Source of the DNA: an uncultured Brachyspira sp.
GTDB lineage: Bacteria > Spirochaetota > Brachyspiria > Brachyspirales > Brachyspiraceae
Assembly (NCBI RefSeq): GCF_944390845.1
Contig: NZ_CALXRM010000010.1
Span: 1 to 64,000 of the forward strand
Direction of reading: 5' to 3'
DNA length: 64,000 bases
Of the stretch, positions 8,470-18,634 are shown piece by piece. The translations under genes and the position numbers were made by a program. The first letter of the stretch is position 1, and the number at the start of each line of letters is the position of its first letter. The notes under the pieces are model-generated. The model ran no database searches. It worked only from the letters and a program-made list of their open reading frames with translations, and had not been told where the DNA came from.

Positions 8470-9579
8470 TTATAATAATTTGCCTTTCATATCTATACAT
8501 AAATCAAGTATGGCAATAGCAAGTGCAGCCTCTATTACAGGAACTGCTCTCACTGCTATACAAGGGTCATGACGTCCTTTAATAATTAAAGTTTCTTCTT
8601 CTTTAGTTTCTATATTTAAAGTTAATTGTTCTTTAGAAATTGAAGGTGTGGGCTTTATTACAACATTAACTATTATAGGCATGCCATTTGATATACCGCC
8701 TAATATACCGCCATTATTATTAGTTTTTGTTTCTACTACCTTTATATTATTATTGTCTTTTATTGTATAAGCATCATTGCACTCACTTGACTTATAATTA
8801 ACAAAATCGAATCCAAGTCCGAAATCAATACCTTTAACGGCAGGTACAGCAAACATTGATTGTGCTATTCTGCTTTCTATAGATGAATAAAAAGGATCTC
8901 CAAAACCAGCTGGTACATTAAATGCAGCAGCAGTTATAATTCCGCCAACAGAATCCATATTCATTTTTGCTTCTTCTATTGTGCTAATCATTTTATTCAT
9001 AGATTCATTATTAAATACACTCAATTCCTTATCATAATTATTTACAAACTCTTCATAAGTTGGAAATGTATCATTCGGATATTTATCTTTGATATTGTAT
9101 ATTTGTTTAATATGTGCGGCTATATTAATATCAAATTTTTCTTTCAATGCCAATTTAGCTAAAGCACCGGCAAATACTAAAGGAGCTGTAAGTCTTCCTG
9201 AAAAATGACCTCCTCCCCTTATATCATTAAAGCCGTCATATCTAAGCATTGCGGTATAATCACTATGCGAAGGTCTTGGCAACACTTTCAAATTTGAATA
9301 ATCACCGCTTCTTTTATTCTCATTTCTTATTATGGCAGCAATAGGCATGCCTGTACTTTTATTATCAAGAGTACCTGATAATATTTCAACTTTATCAGCT
9401 TCATTTCTAGCTGTTGTTAATTTGGCATTTTTAGCCCTTCTTCTATCCATTTCATTTTCTATAAAGTCATTATCTATATTAATGCCATAAGGAAATCCGT
9501 CTATAACACAGCCTATAGCCTCTCCATGAGATTCTCCGAATAAACTTAATTTTATATTATTTCCAAATACGCTTCCCAT
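8470..9579 (-). CDS. aroC: Chorismate synthase
   Basis: This is the last enzyme of the shikimate pathway: it makes chorismate from 5-enolpyruvylshikimate-3-phosphate using reduced FMN. The 369-residue length is normal. Signature stretches are MGSVFGNNIKLSLFGESHGE at the start, RPSHSDYTAMLRY, DIRGGGHFSGRLTAPLV, and GGILGGISNGMPI and GRHDPCIAVRAVPVIEA towards the end. No other shikimate gene is nearby in the window. The dehydrogenase gene follows 55 bases downstream. Confidence 0.96.
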   Translation of the reverse strand: MGSVFGNNIKLSLFGESHGEAIGCVIDGFPYGINIDNDFIENEMDRRRAKNAKLTTARNEADKVEILSGTLDNKSTGMPIAAIIRNENKRSGDYSNLKVLPRPSHSDYTAMLRYDGFNDIRGGGHFSGRLTAPLVFAGALAKLALKEKFDINIAAHIKQIYNIKDKYPNDTFPTYEEFVNNYDKELSVFNNESMNKMISTIEEAKMNMDSVGGIITAAAFNVPAGFGDPFYSSIESRIAQSMFAVPAVKGIDFGLGFDFVNYKSSECNDAYTIKDNNNIKVVETKTNNNGGILGGISNGMPIIVNVVIKPTPSISKEQLTLNIETKEEETLIIKGRHDPCIAVRAVPVIEAALAIAILDLCIDMKGKLL

Positions 9580-9869
9580 AATTTGTTCCTAATTAACTTT
9601 TATTAAAAAATAATTTGCATTAGTATATATCATTTCTTTCAAACTTTCCATATAAATAATTCAAAGCATTATCCCAAATAGTTTGATTATATACCATATT
9701 TTGCTATTAATAATCAAATAAACATCATTTAATACAATATAGACAACTTTACAAAAATTCAATTAGTTACATATATATGTAAATTTAACCATTTTTATTA
9801 TATTAAGGTTGATATATATTGAATATATGTTATTATGTATATATAATAGGATATTAGTGTGGATATAGT

Positions 9870-11339
9870 ATGAAAATTGTATCTGGCAGATTTTTCTCTA
9901 AATCTGAATTAAGAAACAGAATAGTTAGAGATGTTATTATAACAATAATGTTCTTTTCTATAGTATTTCTGGTTTATGTTCAAATGAGAAGTCCTATACC
10001 AATTAAATTTATTTTTAAATCTCTTTTCCAAGATGTAAAAACTTCAATAGTAGAAGAATATTCTAAAATATTCTACCCTACTTATTATTTTTCTATGCAA
10101 ATGACTCCTATATTCGATATAGTGAATCAGGCTCCTGAAGCTTACAAGATTTTGATAACAAATTTCTTCCCTAAGCATACTTTTATAGAAAAAGCAGCAA
10201 TGCAAGTGGGAAATAATTATATGTCCATAACCAAAGAAGGAAATGGATATAAAGTTGTCGGGCATATTGTTACCAATAGTAATACACATCAATATTCATC
10301 TGTGCCTTTTGAACAGCTTAGCATAGATTCTTTCTATATAAAAAATGGACACCCTTATATACATTTGATATATATAGCGAATGAAAATATAGCTTTTGAA
10401 TATATATCTCAATTCAATGTTAATTTTAATGATGTTGAATTAAAAAATATTGAGAATATATATGCATATTTAGTAACTGGTAATAGTAAAATTACTTTCC
10501 CTATATCATACTCAGATACAAACAGTACTGCTAGCAATAGTGTAGATTATAATATTATAGCTGATATTATGACAAGGGAATTCAATGGTACTAATGAAGA
10601 TATGGTAAAAATACTATATAAAGATAATGTTTATTGGGGATATAAAGGAACATTCTCCGTTGCTAATAACAATATAGAAATAGGAATTATAATACCTGAA
10701 AAAGCTCTTATAAATAAAATACAAGTACCTATAGTTCTATTTATAATATTCTTTGTTGTTATTACTATAACTTTGATTGTAATACTTGCTATACATTATA
10801 TTAGAATCATTGAAGATTTGAAAAGAAATCACATGAACGTAAAGAAAATTATAGAAGAAGGCGAAAGCACTAATGTAGAGTTCAAATCTACTTTGAGATA
10901 TGACAATAATACTCAAAAAATGAATAAAGCATTAGAAGAAGTAATTATGAAATCTATTGCTGCATTTAGTAATACTGAAGGCGGACGTTTATTTATAGGT
11001 ATTACCAATGACGGAGAAATTATAGGGCTTGAACATGATTACAGTACTTTGAAACAGCCTAATAGAGATTTCTTTGAACTTCATTTAAGAACATTAATAG
11101 AAACTTATTATGGAAATGCTTTTTCTGCTGAAGGTATAAGAATTGATTTCATTGTTGAAGATGGAAAAGATATATGTGTTGTTTATGTAACTAAAGGAAA
11201 AGAGCCTGTATATACTAAGATTACAAATAAACAAGGTGCTAAAGAAGAAAAATTCTATATACGTGTAGGAAACTCATCAAGAGAAATTGCCAATGCTAGT
11301 GAAATAATAGCTTATGTGAAAAAACATTTCAAATATTAA
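9870..11339 (+). CDS. Membrane protein with cytoplasmic AlbA_2 (Schlafen-like) domain
   Basis: The 489-residue protein has one membrane helix near residues 23-42, about 240 residues outside the cytoplasm, a second helix near 287-313, then a cytoplasmic AlbA_2 domain from about residue 330. The AlbA_2 signature is GESTNVEFKSTLRYDN followed by AAFSNTEGGRLFIGITNDGE. AlbA_2 domains bind nucleic acid or nucleotide and usually occur in soluble regulators; here the domain is joined to a sensor-like membrane topology. A role in signalling across the membrane is inferred only. The start has a GGA site seven bases before the ATG. It is divergent from aroC. Confidence 0.75.
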   Translation: MKIVSGRFFSKSELRNRIVRDVIITIMFFSIVFLVYVQMRSPIPIKFIFKSLFQDVKTSIVEEYSKIFYPTYYFSMQMTPIFDIVNQAPEAYKILITNFFPKHTFIEKAAMQVGNNYMSITKEGNGYKVVGHIVTNSNTHQYSSVPFEQLSIDSFYIKNGHPYIHLIYIANENIAFEYISQFNVNFNDVELKNIENIYAYLVTGNSKITFPISYSDTNSTASNSVDYNIIADIMTREFNGTNEDMVKILYKDNVYWGYKGTFSVANNNIEIGIIIPEKALINKIQVPIVLFIIFFVVITITLIVILAIHYIRIIEDLKRNHMNVKKIIEEGESTNVEFKSTLRYDNNTQKMNKALEEVIMKSIAAFSNTEGGRLFIGITNDGEIIGLEHDYSTLKQPNRDFFELHLRTLIETYYGNAFSAEGIRIDFIVEDGKDICVVYVTKGKEPVYTKITNKQGAKEEKFYIRVGNSSREIANASEIIAYVKKHFKY

Positions 11340-11359
11340 ATTTGTTCGACAATACTAAC

Positions 11360-11387
11360 TTGACTATTAAAATATATATTATATAAT
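11360..11387 (+). promoter_or_regulatory. Promoter of thioredoxin reductase gene
   Basis: TTGACT (11360-11365) and TATAAT (11382-11387) are separated by 16 bases, 37 bases ahead of the ATG. Confidence 0.6.
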
Positions 11388-11423
11388 AATTATTACTAAT
11401 AACAAAAAAAGGAGTGTTTAGAT

Positions 11424-12356
11424 ATGTCTGTATATGATAGTATTATAATAGGAGGAGGCCCTGCTGGTCTTTCTGCTATGTTATATTTAGGAAGAGCTTT
11501 AACTAATTCCATTTTGATAGAAAAGAAGGGAATCGGCGGTCAGATGATGAGTACTGATACTGTTGAAAATTACTTAGGTTTCCCTGAAGAAATAAGTTCT
11601 TTTGAACTTGTTGCTAAAATGCAGCAGCATGCTGAAAAATTCTCTAAAAATGAAATAGTTTATGATGAAGTTATAAAAGTAGAAAACATTAAAGACGAAG
11701 TAAAAAAAGTTATTACTGCTGACGGCAAAACTTATGAAACAAAAACAATAATACTTGCTATGGGCGGTTCATCTAAAAAATTAGGAACTAAAGGCGAAGA
11801 TACATTTGCAGGCAGAGGCGTTTCTTACTGTGCTACTTGTGACGGTGCTTTCTACAGAAATAAAAGTGTTGCTGTAGTTGGCGGCGGAAACAGTGCTTTT
11901 GATGAGGCTTATTTCCTTACAAGATTCGTTAATAAAATATATTTAGTTCACAGAAGAAAAGAATTCAGAGCTGAACCTATAAACGTAAAACATTTAACAG
12001 ATACTGGAAAGGTAGAATATGTACTTGATTCTGTAATAGATGAGATTTGCGGAGACGGTAAAGTTAATAGCATAAAAATAAAAAATGTATTAGACGGTTC
12101 TATGCATGATCAGCCTGTAGACGGTGTATTTGTATTCGTAGGTCAGGAGCCTTCAACACATTTCTTAAAAGACACTGGATTAGAATTAAAAGAAACTGGA
12201 CACATAGTTACAAATATGTCTACAATGGAAACTAATATTCCTGGTGTATTTGCTTGCGGTGATTCTATATTAAAACCAGTTCGTCAGGTTGCTAATGCTG
12301 TTGGAGAAGGTGCAGTTGGTGCTATGAGCGTAACTCATTATTTGAACAAAGCTTGA
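11424..12356 (+). CDS. trxB: Thioredoxin reductase
   Basis: This FAD flavoenzyme passes electrons from NADPH to thioredoxin. The 310-residue length is standard. The N-terminal FAD motif is IIGGGPAGLSAM, the redox-active pair is CATC in SYCATCDGAFYRNK, the NADPH-binding turn is VVGGGNSAFDEA, and the C-terminal FAD motif is TNIPGVFACGD. An AAAGGAGTG ribosome site precedes the ATG. In an anaerobe with brief oxygen exposure it would serve peroxide defence and ribonucleotide reduction (general knowledge). Confidence 0.95.
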   Translation: MSVYDSIIIGGGPAGLSAMLYLGRALTNSILIEKKGIGGQMMSTDTVENYLGFPEEISSFELVAKMQQHAEKFSKNEIVYDEVIKVENIKDEVKKVITADGKTYETKTIILAMGGSSKKLGTKGEDTFAGRGVSYCATCDGAFYRNKSVAVVGGGNSAFDEAYFLTRFVNKIYLVHRRKEFRAEPINVKHLTDTGKVEYVLDSVIDEICGDGKVNSIKIKNVLDGSMHDQPVDGVFVFVGQEPSTHFLKDTGLELKETGHIVTNMSTMETNIPGVFACGDSILKPVRQVANAVGEGAVGAMSVTHYLNKA

Positions 12357-12384
12357 TTTTAATTTGATAATTTTAATAAAAAAG

Positions 12385-12412
12385 GAGCTTAGCTTTTAAT
12401 TAAGTTAAGCTC
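12385..12412 (+). terminator. Terminator after trxB
   Basis: GAGCTTAGCTT (12385-12395) pairs with AAGTTAAGCTC (12402-12412) with one mismatch, followed by TTTTATTTT. Confidence 0.7.
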
Positions 12413-12438
12413 TTTTATTTTAAATTATAAATATTTAT

Positions 12439-13455
12439 TTAATCATCTAAAAAATAATTAGAATCTATAAAAATTCTTCTATACCACAATTGCCTTTTAG
12501 CTTTTATATTTTGTATTCTATCTCTAAATTGTAGCACAATACTATAATCTGCTGTATCATATAAACTATCAATTTTATACAAAATATTATCCAATTCTTC
12601 AAATTTTTCAATATAATATATTCTGATCTTCATTCCCTTTCTAAGTTGAAATTTTATAGAATTAATAATATCTTCAGCCTCATTTATTAAGTTATTAATT
12701 TCATAGATATCATTATCATATCTATTTCTTTCTATTAACATATTTTCAGCGTATATATATTTTGGATATTCTTGGTTATTAGTTTCTTCTTCATTATCTT
12801 CATTATTTTCATCTTTATTATTGCATTTATATAATATTAATTTTCCTTTTTGTATAAATTCCCATTCAGTTCTTAATAATTCATTAACATCATCTTTATT
12901 ATCATTTAAAAAGTCACCATCTTTATCGTAAATATATAAAGTTGCATTTTCTAATTTCTTATAATACAAAAGAGACTCCCACATTAAAGAATCATAATGA
13001 GAATGTTTTTTGTTTCCTTCTTTTTTTCTATATGGAGCACGTTCAGAATTAACTCTATTTTCTGCACCAACAAAATTCTCAGCAGAAAATGGTATTATTT
13101 CCTGTTTTCCTAAAAAATCAAATATTTCTTTTACTATATTCTTTCTATTATTTATTAGTTCATTGTATAATTTATTAGCACCTTCTTTTAACTCTTTTGC
13201 CATATTTTTTAAATTATCTGGATATGAATTTTCTTCTCTATATAATCTAGATAATTCTGATAATGCCTTTTCAAAATCATTTGTTCTGTTATAATTATCA
13301 GCAATATGCGATTGTAATTCATGCAATTGTACACTAGGAATTACAATATTATGTTTTTTTGATATTTTTTCTAATTTATTTAATAAAGTAGATTTTTTTT
13401 CATTAAAATAAATATTAGTATCTATAAATATATAATCTTTTTTATTATTAGGCAT
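12439..13455 (-). CDS. PIN-domain protein (probable endoribonuclease)
   Basis: The protein (about 338 residues) opens with a PIN domain: IFIDTNIYF gives the first acidic residue, VIPSVQLHEL the second, and ENATLYIYDKDGDFLNDNKD the later acidic cluster. PIN proteins are metal-dependent RNases, often toxins, but this one is much longer than a VapC toxin and has no visible antitoxin next to it. The acidic stretch NNKDENNEDNEEETNN separates the PIN part from a C-terminal helical half of unknown function. I chose the ATG at 13455, which has GGAG seven bases upstream, over the one four codons earlier. Confidence 0.7.
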   Translation of the reverse strand: MPNNKKDYIFIDTNIYFNEKKSTLLNKLEKISKKHNIVIPSVQLHELQSHIADNYNRTNDFEKALSELSRLYREENSYPDNLKNMAKELKEGANKLYNELINNRKNIVKEIFDFLGKQEIIPFSAENFVGAENRVNSERAPYRKKEGNKKHSHYDSLMWESLLYYKKLENATLYIYDKDGDFLNDNKDDVNELLRTEWEFIQKGKLILYKCNNKDENNEDNEEETNNQEYPKYIYAENMLIERNRYDNDIYEINNLINEAEDIINSIKFQLRKGMKIRIYYIEKFEELDNILYKIDSLYDTADYSIVLQFRDRIQNIKAKRQLWYRRIFIDSNYFLDD

Positions 13456-13561
13456 TATTAACTCCATTCACAAATAATTAAAGTTAATATTATATTCATC
13501 AAGTATAAAAAATAAACAATATATAGTTCATAAAACATAGTATTTTTTAATCAAAGATATA

Positions 13562-14497
13562 CTATCTGTTTTCCCTTCTAAATTGGGCTGGATCTTTGAA
13601 TGGGCGTCTGCCTTGAAATTTCGATAAATAAACTATATTGCTTGCTATAGTTACAAAGCCGTTATCTCCGTATTTTGTTATGGTTTCTTTGGCTTGCTTA
13701 TCCTGCATCATTGGATATGCTAATGGAATTTTATCTACAAATAAATGACATAATATTCGGCCGAAAGCATCATAAGAACCTATTAAAATATTTACATTAG
13801 CAGCATTAGATATTTTCTCTCTTACATAAGCCATTACATTGGTACCATACTCCTGTTTTAATTCCGGAGCATCTAGTCCTATAAATCTGTAATAATTTTT
13901 ATTGTATCTTATTGTATCACCGTCTACAACTCTTATAGCATTTTTATCAATTCCTATTACATACTTTGATAAGGATTCGCTGTAATTAGAGTCTATATGG
14001 TATATTTCTCTATTTGTGAATGAAAGAAAAAGTTTTGTATCATCGCTTTCTTTTAAAGTTAAATATTCATCTTCTGTTATATCGTATATACTTAAAACCA
14101 CTCGGCATAATTGAACATTTAGGGATTTTAATTTATCAATGGTGCTGTTGTCACAAGAATAAAATATAATCCTATCTTTAAAGAAATGGGAATAAATAAC
14201 AAATCTAATATCTCCAACATATTTGACACTTGGAAAATAATTTTTGATATATCTTTTAGTTTTATCGCTTAATGAATCATCATAAACATAAACTTTATCT
14301 CTATTTTTTATATAATCATAAATAATTTCTGTTCTATTATTATGTATCATACTTAATATAGATAAAGCATCAATAAATAAATCCTTACCTTCTTTTATAT
14401 GAATACTTCGTATAACAAGGAAATAAGATAATATCAAAGCAAAAGAAAAAATGATAATCTTTATAATCTTTTTATTTTTTTTATTAGAAGTTCGCAT
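13562..14497 (-). CDS. Membrane-anchored thermonuclease-like (SNase) protein
   Basis: This 311-residue protein starts with a basic segment and a membrane helix (about residues 11-28). A middle region of about 160 residues has no recognised domain. A staphylococcal-nuclease-like domain follows from about residue 190: IRVVDGDTIRY, then YRFIGLDAPELKQEYG and YDAFGRILCHLF. The acidic residues of VVDGDT, the Arg and Asp of RFIGLD, the Glu of APE and the Arg of FGR match SNase catalytic positions, so it is probably active outside the cytoplasm. The start overlaps the end of thiE by 37 bases, which suggests cotranscription. Confidence 0.75.
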   Translation of the reverse strand: MRTSNKKNKKIIKIIIFSFALILSYFLVIRSIHIKEGKDLFIDALSILSMIHNNRTEIIYDYIKNRDKVYVYDDSLSDKTKRYIKNYFPSVKYVGDIRFVIYSHFFKDRIIFYSCDNSTIDKLKSLNVQLCRVVLSIYDITEDEYLTLKESDDTKLFLSFTNREIYHIDSNYSESLSKYVIGIDKNAIRVVDGDTIRYNKNYYRFIGLDAPELKQEYGTNVMAYVREKISNAANVNILIGSYDAFGRILCHLFVDKIPLAYPMMQDKQAKETITKYGDNGFVTIASNIVYLSKFQGRRPFKDPAQFRRENR

Positions 14498-15153
14498 TTA
14501 GCTTTTATATCCTCAGAAGATACTATCTCTGTAAGCATACATAAACTCATAGCTTTATGTTCTATAAGCAAATCCATATTATTTAATTTTATTCCGCCTA
14601 TACAAACAAAAGGAATATCTAAATTCTTAACTACATAATCAATATAATCAATACCAGTAGCATCATCAGCATCGGGTTTGGTATTAGTTGAAAATATAGG
14701 CCCTATTCCAATATAGTCTGCACTTGTGTGAACTGCTTCTTCTGCCTGTTTTGTATTTGTAGTAGAAAGCCCAACTATTTTATCATAACCAACAATTTTT
14801 CTTACTACTTCAATAGGCATGTCTTTTTGTCCTATATGAACCCCATCAGCTTCAACGGCCATAGCTAAATCAGCATAATCATCTATTATAAATAAAGCAT
14901 TATGTTCTTTTGTAAGTTCTCTTATTATTAAGCACTCATTATATTTTTCACGCATATATTTATTAGGATTGTCTTTTTCTCTGTATTGAATGATTTTTAT
15001 TCCAGCTTCCAACATTGATTTTACAACTTCTATATTATTTCTTCCATTAGAAAAGTCTTCAGCTGTAACACAGTATATTGAATCTTGAAAATATTTATCT
15101 TTTAAAATTTTTCTTCTTTCTTTTATATCTTTTGATTTAATTATATCATGCAT
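14461..15153 (-). CDS. thiE: Thiamine-phosphate synthase
   Basis: This enzyme joins the pyrimidine and thiazole phosphates to make thiamine phosphate. The 230-residue protein shows the family signatures IIQYREK, FIIDDYADLAMAVEADGVHI followed by GQKDMP, VGLSTTN, and YIGIGPIFSTNTKPDAD. It has about 20 extra residues at the N-terminus compared with the usual 210. No other thi gene and no convincing TPP riboswitch is visible upstream, so it may serve salvage. Confidence 0.92.
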   Translation of the reverse strand: MHDIIKSKDIKERRKILKDKYFQDSIYCVTAEDFSNGRNNIEVVKSMLEAGIKIIQYREKDNPNKYMREKYNECLIIRELTKEHNALFIIDDYADLAMAVEADGVHIGQKDMPIEVVRKIVGYDKIVGLSTTNTKQAEEAVHTSADYIGIGPIFSTNTKPDADDATGIDYIDYVVKNLDIPFVCIGGIKLNNMDLLIEHKAMSLCMLTEIVSSEDIKAKCELLIKKIKRL

Positions 15154-15227
15154 AAAATAATCCCAAATATTTTTTTATATATTTTATTATAATTTCACAA
15201 TATTTTCAAATAAAAAATTTTATTCTA

Positions 15228-15588
15228 ACACCCCACCCTTTATCCTTTATAGCTATATTTTGAATTTTAATATTAATTATACCTATAACTTAATTAGAAT
15301 TTATAACACCCACCCAAGTTTTTACAAAGTTTAAAATTTATTTAACGCACGGTGAACTAAATTATAAATATAATTAAATTTGAATTGTAAATAAACTTAT
15401 ATTTTCAGCTTATTCTGCGTGCGGTGAATAATACAGCAAATTAAAAAAATCTTGGGCGGGCAGCTAAAATAACAATTTTTATTTATTAAAGAAAAATAAT
15501 ACAGAAATATCATAATAAATTTAAAAGATAGAGGGTGGGCAAATGTAATTAAATTTTTAAACTTGTGTTACATACCCGCCCTATATCT
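15228..15588. repeat. Cluster of nested GC-rich palindromic repeats, copy 1
   Basis: This gene-free stretch holds paired GC-rich arms in an AT-rich background. Outer arms are CACCCACCCAAG (about 15307) and CTTGGGCGGG (15451-15460). Inner arms are AACGCACGGTGAAC (15344-15357) and CTGCGTGCGGTGAA (about 15415-15428). A further pair is AGATAGAGGGTGGGC (15526-15540) and CATACCCGCCCTATATCT (15571-15588), and a single arm AACACCCCACCC starts near 15228. It could be a palindromic mobile repeat or transcript-folding element. Confidence 0.7.
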
Positions 15589-15647
15589 TTATTATTTTAT
15601 TATAAACTATTGTTTAATTATTCTTTATAGCATTATTAAGAATAATT

Positions 15648-15770
15648 AACACCCACCCAAGTTTTTTTTAAATTTATTATGCATATTACGCACGCTGAAC
15701 AAAGTTATAAATATAGATAAGATGATAAATACATTTTTATTATAAAGGAAATACTGTTCACCGTGCGTTA
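15648..15770. repeat. Nested palindromic repeat, copy 2
   Basis: It has an outer arm AACACCCACCCAAG (15648-15661) and inner arms ACGCACGCTGAAC (15688-15700) and GTTCACCGTGCGT (15756-15768). The spacing and A/T-rich loop match copies 1 and 3. It ends directly against the chemoreceptor terminator. Confidence 0.7.
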
Positions 15771-15774
15771 AAAA

Positions 15775-15808
15775 AAGCTGCTAAACTTAAATTAAGTCAA
15801 GCAGCTTT
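15775..15808 (-). terminator. Terminator of chemoreceptor gene
   Basis: AAGCTGCT on the left pairs with AGCAGCTT on the right, extended through AACTT/AAGT, just beyond the stop at 15826. On the minus strand it is followed by a run of T. Confidence 0.7.
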
Positions 15809-15825
15809 ATCTAATGTATGAATGA

Positions 15826-17655
15826 TTATTTTATAATATTAAAGAACTTTATACTTTCTTCTAATGACCTAGCCTTATCAACTAAACTCTTTGATATCTC
15901 ATTTGAATTTTCAGCTAATGCTGCATTCTGTGTAGTAGCATTTTCCATATTATTAACTTCTACACTTATTTGATTTGTACCCGATTCTTGTTCCAAAGCA
16001 TTTGATGTAATAGTTTCCATCAATCTTGAAGTTTCTAATACTTTGCTTTGAAGATCAACAAATATTTCCTGAGATTGCTTAGCAGTTTGAGTTGCTGTAT
16101 CTATTTTTTGAGAAGTATTATCTACTAATGTTGTTATGTCCTGAACAGAAGCCTGAGTAGTTTGAGCAAGATTTCTTACCTCAGAAGCTACTACAGCAAA
16201 ACCTCTGCCTTGATCTCCAGCACGTGCAGCCTCTACTGATGCATTAAGAGCAAGTATATTTGTTTGGAAAGCAATGTCTTCTATTATTTTTGTAATGTCT
16301 TTTATCTTCTCACTAGCTTGATAAACTTCTTCTATGTTTGAAGCTGTTTGAGATATTATATTTGCAGCACTTTCAATATACTTCATAGATTCAGACATCA
16401 TATCTTTACCTTGTATGGAATGTTCAGCTGAAATTTTAATATTTGAAACCATCTCCTCAATACTTGCTGCAGTTTCTTCCAAACTAGATGATTGAGAATC
16501 TGTTCTCATAGATAATTCCCCGCTGCTTTCCATCATACTTTGTGCAGCTGTCATTATTTCTCTAGAAGCATCATTTACATTAGAAACTACTTCTGCCAAT
16601 CTATTGCTCATAGTGTCAAAAACTTTTTCTAATTGACCAAATTCATCTTTTCCATAATTAAGCTTATTGGTTATATTAATATTTCCTTCTGCTATACTTG
16701 CTGCATGCATCATTAAATCTTTAAGAGGATGAGTAACTTTTTTAATGTAAAGGAAAGCAAATATATTAATGAATATAATAGATAAAATACATATAATAAT
16801 AGATATTATAATAGAGTTATTATTATCCCTATAAATTATTTTATCGTCCATAGCCATAATTAAATACCAAGGTAAATTATCTATTCTGCTGTAAACTGCA
16901 GTTCTAGGATCATGACTTACAGAAGATATATAATTCATAACACCAGCTTTCAATCCTTTATCTATTATTGAAGTATATGCTTCATTAGCCTCTGTGTTAA
17001 TTTCGTTTTTTGTATCTAAGACAATAATATTATTATCATCAACAGCAAATATTCTAGTTCTTTCAGGCAGTTTTAATTCCTGAAGCTTCATTGACAATTC
17101 TTCCCAATCCATAATCATGTATATATTTCCAACATGCTGACCATTATATTTAACTCCTGCAATCATAGCCAATGACCATTTTTTATCTGCACTTGACTTT
17201 TGTACACTATCATCAAAAGAAGCTTCATTATTGTTTTCTCTTAATATGTTTAAAATATTAGTTCTTACAGTAGTAATATTTTCTCCGAGTTTTACTTTAT
17301 TAACATTATCTAAAATAATACCATTTGTATCTGTTAAACCTATATCAAGTACATAATTATTTATAGCCTCAAATTCTGAAAGTGTAGTATGTACATCTAT
17401 ATTTCTATTTAAAAAATATTCTCTTATTATTGGGGTAACGGCATAAGTTTTTATTAAATTTCTGCTGTCATCAAGCCAAACATCTAACATATCTTTATAA
17501 CCGCTAATTGTATTTTCAAAACCTGATAATGTGGTATTTTTAGTGATTCTGAATGATCTGTAGGATAATAAAGCCACAATCAGGACCAAAAAAATTGTAC
17601 TTAAAATGCTTATCGCTATAGGCATTTTTACTCTTATTGAATGTATTTTTCTCAT
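15826..17655 (-). CDS. Methyl-accepting chemotaxis protein
   Basis: This 609-residue transmembrane chemoreceptor has a first membrane helix near residues 11-33, a periplasmic Cache-like sensor to about 275, a second helix near 280-305 ([20 protein letters not shown]), a HAMP region (about 306-360) and a long coiled-coil signalling domain. The tip of the hairpin reads [20 protein letters not shown] followed by [20 protein letters not shown], the conserved CheA/CheW contact. No C-terminal NWETF-like pentapeptide is present. The ligand cannot be told. It is a single gene with its own terminator. Confidence 0.93.
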   Translation of the reverse strand: MRKIHSIRVKMPIAISILSTIFLVLIVALLSYRSFRITKNTTLSGFENTISGYKDMLDVWLDDSRNLIKTYAVTPIIREYFLNRNIDVHTTLSEFEAINNYVLDIGLTDTNGIILDNVNKVKLGENITTVRTNILNILRENNNEASFDDSVQKSSADKKWSLAMIAGVKYNGQHVGNIYMIMDWEELSMKLQELKLPERTRIFAVDDNNIIVLDTKNEINTEANEAYTSIIDKGLKAGVMNYISSVSHDPRTAVYSRIDNLPWYLIMAMDDKIIYRDNNNSIIISIIICILSIIFINIFAFLYIKKVTHPLKDLMMHAASIAEGNINITNKLNYGKDEFGQLEKVFDTMSNRLAEVVSNVNDASREIMTAAQSMMESSGELSMRTDSQSSSLEETAASIEEMVSNIKISAEHSIQGKDMMSESMKYIESAANIISQTASNIEEVYQASEKIKDITKIIEDIAFQTNILALNASVEAARAGDQGRGFAVVASEVRNLAQTTQASVQDITTLVDNTSQKIDTATQTAKQSQEIFVDLQSKVLETSRLMETITSNALEQESGTNQISVEVNNMENATTQNAALAENSNEISKSLVDKARSLEESIKFFNIIK

Positions 17656-17770
17656 ACGCTCTCTCTTTTATCTAAAAATTATTGCAAAATTTTGGCTCAT
17701 TATAAATTAAATTTAGATCAATGTCAATAAAACATTAATTATTATATGAAAATTTTCACGAATAAATATA

Positions 17771-18532
17771 TTAATTATATCCGTCGCTTCTTCCCAAAGA
17801 TACACCTAATACCAATCCAATAGAAAGATCCGAGAAATTATATTTATTATATATATTATTACCTATATTATTATTAATGATGCCAGTTTTATATTGCATA
17901 CCAAAATTATACATCATATATCCGCCCACAGTAATTGCCAAATTAGGAACTAAATATATAAAACCTTCAACGGTAAGTTTTATATAAGGCATTATTGGAG
18001 CTTTAAATAGATTTCTCATATCATTAACATTCCAATTATCTAAATTAGGTGCTGCCATAACACCGCCATATTTACTTGAGGCAACCATAGCATATAAAGG
18101 TGCTATTATTCCCGTACCTAATCCTACAGACATTTTACTGAAATTTAATTTAACAGTGGCTCCAACCATCATAGAATAAAATCCAAGCATCTCTGTATAC
18201 TTTTTATTGTTTTCTTTATAATCTGACATCAAAGCATTAACACTAAAACCTATATCACCAAATAAACTCACACCTTTAATAAGACTTGTATAATCATTCT
18301 CAAATAATTTAAAATAATTTCCAATTTGAAACAACAAAGTTCCTTCAAAACCTAAATTACCATCAACACTGTCATAAATAGTATTTTTATAATTATCATT
18401 TACTTTTATAGAATTAAAAGGAAAAGCAATACCATAATGCCCATTGAAATTTATCTCTAAACTAGCAAAAGCATTGCATGTAATAGCTATAATTAAAATG
18501 TTTACAAATAAAAAATATTTTAATAATTTCAT
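17771..18532 (-). CDS. Exported protein, probable outer-membrane beta-barrel
   Basis: I do not recognise a named family. The 253-residue protein has a signal peptide (MKLLKYFLFVNILIIAITCN, cleavage probably near AFAS). The mature part is rich in glycine, tyrosine and alternating hydrophobic strands (LEINFNGHYGIAFPF, ITVGGYMMYNFGMQY, LSIGLVLGVSLGRSD), which looks like a small outer-membrane barrel. It is monocistronic. Confidence 0.5.
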   Translation of the reverse strand: MKLLKYFLFVNILIIAITCNAFASLEINFNGHYGIAFPFNSIKVNDNYKNTIYDSVDGNLGFEGTLLFQIGNYFKLFENDYTSLIKGVSLFGDIGFSVNALMSDYKENNKKYTEMLGFYSMMVGATVKLNFSKMSVGLGTGIIAPLYAMVASSKYGGVMAAPNLDNWNVNDMRNLFKAPIMPYIKLTVEGFIYLVPNLAITVGGYMMYNFGMQYKTGIINNNIGNNIYNKYNFSDLSIGLVLGVSLGRSDGYN

Positions 18533-18634
18533 AATAAATCCAAAGTATTAATATTATAATAACCTAATGATAATAATATTGTAAATTAAATATGTTAGGA
18601 TTTGTAATTAAAGATTTATTAGAGATATTATCAT

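Noticed and set aside
15154-15227. Possible TPP riboswitch upstream of thiE
   Set aside because: No THI-box words or the expected paired stems are visible in the short leader.
15228-15770. CRISPR array in the repeat-packed spacer
   Set aside because: Repeats are inverted, few and unevenly spaced, with no regular direct repeat and no cas genes nearby.
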